Origin: Diplonema papillatum
Taxonomy: Eukaryota; Euglenozoa; Diplonemea; Diplonemida; Diplonemidae
Assembly (NCBI GenBank): GCA_030068145.1
Contig: JAPJBO010000136.1
Location: 248,001 to 312,000 of the forward strand
DNA: 64,000 nucleotides
Reading direction: 5' to 3'
Below the pieces are notes generated by a model that saw nothing but the letters and a program-made list of their open reading frames with translations, had not been told where the DNA came from and ran no database searches. Shown here in pieces: positions 56,241 to 64,000 of this stretch. The stretch's first letter is position 1; every line of letters starts with the position of its first letter. The translations under genes were made by a program, and so were the position numbers.

Positions 56241-56487
56241 ACACAGTGGCTCACCAAGAAGCATGTTTTCACCTGGACATGGAGAAACTGACGACCTCTG
56301 TGCTCCTTATCCGTCGAGTATTGGCGAGGTGGGAGAGGGCGTCGTCGTATGGTGGAAGCTGTGTGCGCCCTGCAGAGAGTTGCCAACGCATGCCTGCCGT
56401 GCTAGTCTCGGAGAGCTTCATGTGCGGCGACCGACAGCTACTGGGTTCACTCGAATATGGTGTCTACTTCGGGAACAAGTCTCCGCT

Positions 56488-57684
56488 CATGAGCGCCCTG
56501 GTCGTCCTTCTAGCGAGCGTCTTTGGTGCAAACTGAGGGCCACCCTGGCCTATAAGAATGAGCGCAGCATACGCCGTCCCAAGAGCCGCCAACCTGTCGC
56601 CCTTCGGCTCGCGTCTTTTGTGGACAAAGTGTGCGCACAATCAATCGTGCGAGTCTCCGATGAGCGCCCTGGTCGTCCTTCTAGCGAGCGTCTTTGGTGC
56701 AAACTGAGGGCCACCCTGGCCTATAAGAATGAGCGCAGCATACGCCGTCCCAAGAGCCGCCAACCTGTCGCCCTTCGGCTCGCGTCTTTTGTGGACAAAG
56801 TGTGCGCACAATCAATCGTGCGAGTCTCCGATGAGCGCCCTGGTCGTCCTTCTAGCGAGCGTCTTTGGTGCAAACTGAGGGCCACCCTGGCCTATAAGAA
56901 TGAGCGCAGCATACGCCGTCCCAAGAGCCGCCAACCTGTCGCCCTTCGGCTCGCGTCTTTTGTGGACAAAGTGTGCGCACAATCAATCGTGCGAGTCTCC
57001 GATGAGCGCCCTGGTCGTCCTTCTAGCGAGCGTCTTTGGTGCAAACTGAGGGCCACCCTGGCCTATAAGAATGAGCGCAGCATACGCCGTCCCAAGAGCC
57101 GCCAACCTGTCGCCCTTCGGCTCGCGTCTTTTGTGGACAAAGTGTGCGCACAATCAATCGTGCGAGTCTCCGATGAGCGCCCTGGTCGTCCTTCTAGCGA
57201 GCGTCTTTGGTGCAAACTGAGGGCCACCCTGGCCTATAAGAATGAGCGCAGCATACGCCGTCCCAAGAGCCGCCAACCTGTCGCCCTTCGGCTCGCGTCT
57301 TTTGTGGACAAAGTGTGCGCACAATCAATCGTGCGAGTCTCCGATGAGCGCCCTGGTCGTCCTTCTAGCGAGCGTCTTTGGTGCAAACTGAGGGCCACCC
57401 TGGCCTATAAGAATGAGCGCAGCATACGCCGTCCCAAGAGCCGCCAACCTGTCGCCCTTCGGCTCGCGTCTTTTGTGGACAAAGTGTGCGCACAATCAAT
57501 CGTGCGAGTCTCCGATGAGCGCCCTGGTTGTCCTTCTAGCGAGCGTCTTTGGTGCAAACTGAGGGCCACCCTGGCCTATAAGAATGAGCGCAGCATACGC
57601 CGTCCCAAGAGCCGCCAACCTGTCGCCCTTCGGCTCGCGTCTTTTGTGGACAAAGTGTGCGCACAATCAATCGTGCGAGTCTCC
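56488..57684 (+). repeat. Seven near-identical 171-bp units
   Basis: GATGAGCGCCCTGGTCGTCC recurs at 56659, 56830, 57001, 57172, 57343 and 57514, with a first unit from 56488. I see one base change (GGTTGTCC in the last). 171 is 57 codons, so a plus-strand frame (56086-57744) passes through all units as DERPGRPSSERLWCKLRATL ... VCAQSIVRVS. It is opposite to every accepted gene and has no supporting start or domain, so I treat it as repeat rather than gene. Confidence 0.95.
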
Positions 57685-57867
57685 GGAGAGGCCGCGCGTA
57701 GCGAAAAACCACCCGCAGCGCCTGCGTTCACTCGAAAATTGTGATCTCCTTCGGCAACGGGTCACCGCTCACGAGAGCCCTGGCTTCGGCGAGTTGGAGG
57801 TTGCAGATGGTCGGCTCCGGTACCCCGAGCAAGCTCTTGCACTCCTGAAGTGTGGGGGAAAAGCTTA

Positions 57868-58800
57868 GTTCAATGTTTAGGCAGGACACTGCCTTTCATG
57901 CATGTTTGATGCTAGCATCAAGTCTTCTTCGAAGAAAGTGTAAAGGGAAAAAAGGGGTCGCAGGGAGTGTAAGACTCCCGCAGATAGGGTACGAAACCTT
58001 GAGGGACTAGTCCTCTTTCTTTCTTTTTTAACGCGGTGTTGTGTGCACCTCGTTGGGTTTTGCTCGTGAACGCACACCAATCCAGAGTTAGAGCTCATCG
58101 GTGGGTCCTTTGGACGGGGACGTTCGGTCCTGTTCCGGTGCTATCACAACTTTCTTTACTTAAGTGTGTGTGAAAAACTTAGTTTAATGTTTAGGCAGAA
58201 CACTGCCTCGCATGCATGTTTGATGCTAGCATCAAGTCTTCGTCGAAGAAACTTAGAAAGTGTAAAATAAAATAGGAGAAAGGGAAAAAGGGTCGCAGGG
58301 AGTGTAAGACTCCGCAGGTAGGGTCTGGAACCGTGAGGGACTATTCCTCTTCATTCTTTTTTTCACCGCGGTGTTGTGCACCTCGTTCTTTGTCTCTGGT
58401 TTCGCTCTTGAACGCATACCAATCCAAAGTTAGAGCTCTCCAGTGGGTCCTTTGGACGGGGACTTTCGGTCCTGTTCCGGTGCTATCACAACTTTCTTTA
58501 TTTAAGTGTGGGGGGAAAAACTTAGTTTAATGTTTAGGCAGGACACTGCCTCTCATGCATGTTTGATGCTAGCATCAAGTCTTCTTCGAGGAGAGTGTAA
58601 AGTAGAAAAGGGAAAAGGAAAAGGGTAAAGGGGTCACGGGGAGTGTAAGACTCCGCAGGTAGGGTATGAAACCTTGAGGGACTAGTCCTCTTTATTCTTT
58701 TTTCACCGCGGTGTTGTGTGCACCTCGTTCTTCGTCTCGTGTTTCGCTCTTGAACGCAGACCAAACCAGAGTTAGAGCTCATCAGTGGGTCCTTTGGGGG
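57868..58800 (+). repeat. Three tandem copies of a ~310-bp unit
   Basis: CTTAGTTTAATGTTTAGGCA, CATGCATGTTTGATGCTAGC, GTGTAAGACTCC and GGGTCCTTTGGACGGGGAC recur near 57868, 58170 and 58520. Diverged single copies (GGTGCTAGCATCAAGTCTTC) are at 1275-1345 and 22380-22470. Confidence 0.88.
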
Positions 58801-59815
58801 GGGGGAACCTTAGTTCGGCTCGGTGTTTGCACTCTGAGATGCTCGTTTAGCAGCGGCTCATGACGTGGCACCGTCTCTTTGCGCGTCTTCGCAGCAGAAG
58901 CGAGGGAAAAGGAGTTCAGGTATGGTTTGAAACCATGTGGTGGTTCCACTAACTCCTCCTTCCTTCGTCCGTTTAAAACCACAAATTCACGAAAAGAGAC
59001 GGTCAGACGGTACCAAGAAGACAGACAGTCACCTACTGCGGCACCATACTGAGGAGGGCCTACCGTAAGTAAGGTATGTGGACAATGGCCGAAACCACCA
59101 ATGACCAACAACCAAGGTACCCACCTATCCTCTTACCACGTGTAACCACCACTCTTACGACTCTCAGAGCACAAAGGATATCTTCCCATAACCCCCCCCG
59201 GAGTTTCAAGCGAACTTTCACTCTAAAACAAGAGGGAGGAGATTATATTTGACAGCTGCACTCTGAATGGTAGGAGGGCAACTTTGCTGCAGGATTTGCG
59301 TTCCTGAATTGCGGTTTGCGGGTACCCTACCGCAATCAAACCGGTGTCTCAGCAGACCGTCCTAACTTATGTGATGGCGGACAACCGTTAACCACTTACG
59401 GACGGAGGGGGAGGAGGGTTATTTGGGAAAAGGGGGGGCTTCACGGCAAACCTCAGGTATCCGTTGAGAGCTCGGAGCAGGACCTTTGCCCGATGAAGGA
59501 CGCATTTCAAAGAGTTGTGTCAGATATTTCCAATAAAGCAAACGGCGACCACTTTCGACCATTCTTTGGCCTCTCACCCGCGAACTTTCTTGATTTAACT
59601 ACCAATACAGTGGTAGTTCGTCCGGAAGTGGTTAAAGAACAATCCAGAGGTTCTTGTTCTTCGCGTGTACAGGGTGTGAGCCTCTCTGGGGGGGGGGGGG
59701 TTTCCTGCATTAGCACTTTTTTGTTGGCTTCGTTTTCTCTTTTCATGTGCAACCGTCGCTCCGTAAACGTTCCCGTCAGTACAAATGTACTACTAAAAAA
59801 GAACTTGGCGCATAC
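58801..59815. other. Interval without recognised gene
   Basis: A reversed family D piece at 59195-59225 (GGAGTTTCAAGCGAACTTTC) and short G-runs. It should contain the 3' part of the glycosyltransferase gene at 59.8-63.6 kb, but no later exon is evident. Confidence 0.4.
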
Positions 59816-59930
59816 CAGCCGGTGCTCGAGTGCATCTGCGAGCCGCACGTACTGTTCAGCGTTCAATGTGCTGGCGAACGTGCACCAATCGCCGTCTTCC
59901 GTCGACACCTGCGTTGTGATTGGCACCAGC
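59816..59930 (-). CDS. GT2 glycosyltransferase probable exon 3
   Basis: 115 bp, acceptor TTCTGCAG|GCTG, donor GTATGC, phase 2 to 0. Reads LVPITTQVSTEDGDWCTFAS, then TLNAEQYVRLADALEHRL, with high GC3. Assignment to this gene rests on strand, order and phase. Confidence 0.55.
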
Positions 59931-62900
59931 CTGCAGAAAAAGACCGTAGAAACGAACTAGAAGTGCCAATGATCTCTATGTGGTTTCACCGGGACTTCCA
60001 TCGAATCCAAGGAAGAGCAGCGGGAAGTGTACCGCAGCATGTTATCAAAATGATTGTTCTTCGCTTGCACCACCGTGTGTCTTTGGGTCTTGTCGTGCAG
60101 GAGTAGACCCGCACGATCGAACTCGCACGTCCGTTCAAACACGTGTTCGGAAGTTACAGCACGTAGGGTTCCTTCGGCTCTTTGTCTGGCTTCGTTGAGC
60201 ATTTCCTTCGATGCTCGCGCTTTGTTTGTACGTGCCGGGGGAGGATGAGAATGCCGTGGCGCTCCTCTTGCTGAGTTCATCATGAACTGCGCTACTGCGC
60301 TTCGCGTGCGGTTCACTTGATCGTTGCATTTCTCAGAATGCTTCTGAAATCCACTCATTGCAACAAAGAAAGGGGAAGAAGAAACAGGGTTTCACGTACG
60401 ATGGGGTAACCCCCTGAGGTAGCCACTGATTTTGTGAGTGAACAGGCTAGCCCAGGAAGTCACACCACCAACTTTAGGCTTTGTGTTGCTAAAACCCCAA
60501 TGACCTGCTGTTTGGTCGTTACGCTGAAACATTCCCACGATGAATCGTAAGCCTGCTGGTGTACCCGCACCACTTTGACGCTCAGCTACGTCCGGTCGTG
60601 TTTTTTAGGGTACGTTAGTAGGTTTTCCGACTCAAATGGGAGGTCTGATAGTCAGCTATTCGGGCCCCCATTCCCGAAACCCGTGTAGTTCCTGCGTATA
60701 AGTCGAACTTTGAGTGCGTGAGCCCCTCCAAAGAAAGGTCCATAGTGAGTGAATATGGTCGTTAGGCTAATCTTCACCCCAAACACGCTGCCAGCGTTCT
60801 TTTTCGTGCTTACAAAGCGTTGTCACTCCGAAGAAAATACTCGAGGGACTGCCTTGTGCTCATTTCGAAGGAGCTAGAGGGGGAGAAAACAATACAACTA
60901 CAAAGTGGGTCCTTTTTGTTTGAACGCTTACGCCCGCCACGAAACCCAGATTTACCTGTGTTTCGTGTGGGCTACAGCACATTTACCTCCTTTGATCTAT
61001 CGCAACTGGCAGTCTCCTCAAGCATTTCCTACAAAGCAGGTGCTTATACAAAAAGAAATGCGTAGTTTTGTTTTATTCTTTTACTTGTTAGTTGTCGACA
61101 ACTTTTTTTGCATTGAGGTGTCATTCAGATGTAAATCCAAAGCCGCCCACGAAAAATAAAAAACGGTACCATCTTCAGGATCGTGTCCTTGTACAGCGCG
61201 TGCAAGTCGACGATGTGCCCCAAGGCCGCGTGCCACGCACGCCCGCAGCGCAGCTTCGCCGCCGCGGGCTCGTCGCCGCACTCGGCCGCCTGCACGCCGC
61301 CGACTCCCGCGCTGGTGGGCCGCAGGTCCGCGGAACCAGTCGTCAGCGGCTCGGCAACCCACGCCACCGGGGCGTCGATTACCTGCTTCTTGCCTGGACA
61401 CCGAAGGAGCAGGAGCAGCAGCATCTCCTTCAAGGTGGCCGAGCCGTAATTCTTCAGGCTCCCCGTGACGTCGCACTTGCGCAAGGCGTCCGCCGAAAAC
61501 GCGGCGATGGGGGACTGGATGTCGGGCAGGCAACCGAGGCGGGATCCTAGGAGCCGCGTGGTGAAGAGGACTTGCATGGCTATCAGGATGTCGACGACGC
61601 GGGGGACGCCGACGAAGCACTCGGTGCCTCCCCGTTCGCAGGCGGCCGCCGCCCGGTTGTGCCCATGGCGGGTGCCGACGACGGACGCGGCGTCACCCTC
61701 GAGGAGTGCGGCAACCACAGTGCCCAGCTCGCCGAGGTTGAAGCTCAGCGAAGCGTCAGCCGTCGCGACAACGTGCCTGTTGGTTTTTTTTGCTTTTCTC
61801 GTTGGGACCTCGACGCATTTTGTTTGTGCGTAAAAGTCGATCTTTGAGTGCGTGAGCCCCTCCGAAGAAAGGTCCATCACATTATAGTTCCAGGCTACTT
61901 ATCCCGGGTCTCTGGGTCGCGTCCGCCTCCTTCTCTTGGTTCGCCTGGTCTTGCGTCTTGTTGGTCCGTCCAGGCTGGTCGCTTCGCGCTTCCCCTTCGT
62001 CTTGCATCACCTCGTCTCCACTCCCTGCCGCACGGGCTTCTTCGGTTTGTGCCACCTGCGACGCGGGCCTCGACGTTTGTTTGTGCGATTTAACCTACGT
62101 GTGGTCTGGTTAAACCGCTGACAACGTTCTTTTTAGCTGTAACGAGTACTTATCTCCAGGAAGCAGAAATTATTGGTTGTCGCAAAAACCTGGCGAACTA
62201 CCCCCTATATTTGGTGTGATCCGGTGGCCTTAACTTGGGAAGTTCACGGGAAGTACTAAATGCGAAAAATCGCCAGAAACCGCCATTTTACCCCTATTTG
62301 GGGTGGCCGGCCAGGCTAGATCCCGGGGTGGCTCCCTGGGACAGGGACGGGTCTCGCCCCAGCAGTCCCAGGGCCTCTCCCCACCCACCTGTATGTGTTC
62401 TCGTGGTCATGCCTGCTACAGCGCTGACCCAGTTGTGACCAGCCATCCGTTCTGAAGCCGCATGCGTGACTGTTCAAATATTCCACGCCTGCGCTTTGTC
62501 CACGTGATGGCCCAAGCTGCTTTCGCCGGCGCTGGGCAACCGGTGTTCAGCGCGAGCGCCAAGCCCCAAGGTGCGCCAAGCCTTGATGCTTTAGTTTGGG
62601 AAATCGGTAGCCACTTGACCCGTAGGCCCGTGGCTCTGCAGTACCGCCGAACACGTGAAGCTTGGCTCCCGTGTAGCAGGCTTGCCCTGGTACCCTTCTG
62701 TAGGGGAAAAAACGGAATACGGGGGTTAGAGGCGGAGTGAGAAAAAAACGTGAGAAGAGCCAACGGTGCCGAGAGAGAAGACAAAAAGTACATACGCCTT
62801 GGACGACGCTACGTCGGCCTGCTGAAGAGCCTCCCAGACGCCGTAGGCGAGGGCTCCGCCCATGTGGCTGCCGTGCGCATTGAGCGCCTCTCGATCCAGA

Positions 62901-63613
62901 CCCTTGCATGGGGTCGTCCCATGCACGACGTCCCGCAGCCGGAGGACAGCTACCGTTTCCCGGGGCTCCAGGTCGAAGTCTGCCAGGGCTTCCTCGACGG
63001 CGGCAGCTGAGTCGTGGGCGCCGGCGCAGTCGTCGTCGACGAAGAGCACCGAGAAGGAGCAGTCGGCCCGCTCCTCGTACAGCCAGCGGAGCTGCCTCAC
63101 CTTCCGAACCGCCGCGTTGTGGGCCTGTTCGAGCCGAGCCCCCGACGCGAGCCGCAAAGTGTCCGCCAGCACCGGAACGACCACCGACACGTGGTGCGCG
63201 GGTGCCCGCGCCAAGCTGAGCTTGCTGCGCGCAAGTCCGACTGCGACCGCAAATGGGGCTTTCCGGCACTGCGGCTTCCCCCCGGCAGGAGTGCCGGGGG
63301 CGCCTTCCAGGTGGAGGCGCCGCTCGACCGGGGCGAGCTGCGCCGGCTCCGAGTGCAGCGCCACCAGCAGGTTCGCGGTCGCGAAGACCCGCTTCTCCTG
63401 CGAGGGGTCCCGCACGTCGTACCCAGCGGGCAGGCTGTTGGCGAAGCTGCACGCGCGCGCAGCGACCTTCTGCGCGATGCCGTCGTGCATGGTCTTCAAC
63501 GGGTCGCTAGGGCGGTCGTTGGCCAGCATGCCCAGAAGATCGTCGACGACGCCGGCGACGTTCATGCGGTTCAGGTAATCGATGAAGGAACGATCATGCT
63601 GCTCAGACAGCAT
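59816..63613 (-). CDS. Family 2 glycosyltransferase with RIIa/DPY-30-like N-terminus (spliced gene)
   Basis: Exon 1 63613-62796, exon 2 61776-61170 (or to 61195) and a probable exon 3 59930-59816. Residues 10-42 (SFIDYLNRMNVAGVVDDLLG, ANDRPSDPLKTM) resemble the RIIa/DPY-30 dimerisation-docking helix pair. From residue 141 a GT-A fold starts: HHVSVVVPVLA, SFSVLFVDDDCAGAHDSAAA and GSHMGGALAYGVWEAL. Exon 2 supplies ATADASLSFNLGELGTVVAA, DAASVVGTRHGHN (compare DADLS and DVVIGSR) and LGCLPDIQSPIAAFSADALR, then VIDAPVAWV. This order matches dolichyl-phosphate-sugar-synthase-like GT2 enzymes. DADLS has become DASLS, so the metal-site aspartate pattern is altered. Exons 1 and 2 agree in phase (SSKA-HVVATADAS). 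Exon 3 fits only if the 61195 donor is used. Confidence 0.82.
60085..60205 (+). repeat. Dispersed repeat family G, copy 3
   Basis: GTCTTGTCGTGCAGGAGTAGA, ACGTCCGTTCAAACACGTGT and CTTCGGCTCTTTGTCTGGC; it lies in the intron between exons 2 and 3 of the GT2 gene. Confidence 0.75.
60918..61057 (+). repeat. Dispersed repeat family B, copy downstream of GT2 exon 2
   Basis: Most complete copy: TTGAACGCTTACGCCCGCCA, GGGCTACAGCACATTTACCT, TCCTACAAAGCAGGTGCTTA and TACAAAAAGAAA. A second block shared with 24480-24590 (AAATACTCGAGGGA, GAGGGGGAGAAAACAAT) precedes it at 60834-60900. Confidence 0.9.
61170..61776 (-). CDS. GT2 glycosyltransferase exon 2
   Basis: Acceptor ACCAACAG|GCAC, phase 2. The 3' end is either 61170 (donor GTACCG, phase 0, after DTILKM) or 61195 (donor GTACAA, phase 2). 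Only the second meets exon 3 in frame. Confidence 0.82.
62545..62708 (-). repeat. Dispersed repeat family C, copy 3 (GT2 intron 1)
   Basis: Reverse complement of 19168-19322, opening 87 nt inside the exon 1 donor. Confidence 0.9.
62796..63613 (-). CDS. GT2 glycosyltransferase exon 1
   Basis: 818 bp from ATG 63613, donor GTATGT, ends in phase 2. Carries the RIIa-like region and the first half of the GT-A domain. Confidence 0.88.
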
Positions 63614-64000
63614 GATCGCGTTTCGCCTCTTGTTGTTTCTTGGCTTTCTGCTTTGAAAGACAGTTGCCTGTCACGAGAGTGTGTGTGTGAGTGAGTGAGT
63701 GAGTGAGTGAGTGAGTTGGGATTATCTATGAACCCATAAACCGGGTGGACCCCTGATGGCTATAATGCCCGGGAGTTCATGCGGCTCAGGTACTCGATGA
63801 AGGAGCAACCATGCTGGTCAGACAGCATGATCGCGTTTCGCCTCTTGTTGTTTCTTGGCTTTCTGCTTTGAAAGACAGTTGCCTGTCACGAGAGTGTGTG
63901 TGTGAGTGAGTGAGTGAGTGAGTGAGTGAGTTGGGATTATCTATGAACCCATAAACCGGGTGGACCCCTGATGGCTATAATGCCCGGGAGTTCATGCGGC
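63560..64000 (-). repeat. 215-bp tandem repeat of the GT2 gene's start and promoter region
   Basis: GTTCATGCGG(T/C)TCAGGTA recurs at 63560, 63775 and 63990. Each unit carries the first ~18 codons (MLSEQHDRSFIDYLNRMN in the gene, MLSDQHGCSFIEYLSRMN in the upstream copy), the leader and a GTGAGTGA microsatellite (63681-63716, 63896-63931). The upstream copy runs into CCATAAACCGGGTGGACCC instead of coding sequence and so is a truncated 5' copy. The array continues past the window. Confidence 0.92.

Noticed and set aside
56086-57744. 552-codon plus-strand frame over the 171-bp repeats as a gene
   Set aside because: No domain, no start context, opposite strand to all accepted genes, and openness follows from the unit length. 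Kept as a low-interest finding only.
1-64000. Spliced-leader gene or SL relics
   Set aside because: I looked for the dinoflagellate and diplonemid leader cores by eye and saw none; absence by eye is weak evidence, so lineage was not decided on it.

Overview
The window looks like nuclear DNA of a single-celled eukaryote. Exons are GC-rich and favour G or C at third codon positions. Introns are spliceosomal and run from about 0.3 to 2.7 kb. More than half of the sequence is dispersed and tandem repeats. Every gene I can support is on the minus strand across the full 64 kb. Nine of nine well-supported acceptors read CAG|G, and five of eleven donors are GTATGC (the rest GTATGT, GTATGA, GTGCGT, GTGTGT, GTGTTT or GTACNN). 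One-way gene clusters with an obligatory G after the acceptor are known from dinoflagellates, and one-way clusters also occur in Euglenozoa such as diplonemids. No spliced-leader relic was seen, so the lineage stays open.

Layout from left to right: (1) 1-285, edge exon of an unidentified gene. (2) 0.3-5.8 kb, repeats. (3) 5.8-13.5 kb, a six-exon DUF604/fringe-like glycosyltransferase whose introns hold a 45-bp minisatellite, a splice-site-bearing tandem array, a tRNA-like relic and several dispersed repeats. (4) 14.9-15.1 kb, a small membrane-protein reading frame. (5) 16.0-17.4 kb, a two-domain phosphoribosyltransferase with a truncated 5' copy upstream. (6) 18.6-24 kb, a possible terminal exon, a MITE, an inverted-repeat element and possible exons of the next gene. 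(7) 25.0-26.0 kb, a TM2/DnaJ membrane protein. (8) 27.6-28.2 kb, an LRR-type protein. (9) 28.2-40.8 kb, mostly repeats: TIR elements, AT-rich arrays, a fold-back palindrome and a SHOCT-type remnant. (10) 40.9-41.0 kb, an orphan exon. (11) 41.1-44.5 kb, a satellite with higher-order structure. (12) 45.5-46.5 kb, an AN1 zinc-finger protein. (13) 48.0-52.0 kb, a 1200-residue coiled-coil protein with partial copies of both ends. (14) 52.5-54.9 kb, a retroelement RNase H fossil and a 590-bp tandem array. (15) 55-59 kb, more arrays. (16) 59.8-63.6 kb, a family 2 glycosyltransferase with an RIIa/DPY-30-like N-terminus.

The genes do not form one pathway. Two are glycosyltransferases; the others act in purine salvage (or a related reaction), membrane chaperone recruitment, zinc-finger-mediated stress or ubiquitin biology, and cytoskeletal-type coiled coils. 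The most interesting signal is in the introns: the same dispersed repeat families begin 13-25 nt inside the 5' splice sites of unrelated genes, as expected if mobile repeats create or colonise introns (introner-like behaviour). One intron is a tandem array grown from its own splice donor, and three genes carry truncated tandem copies of their 5' ends.
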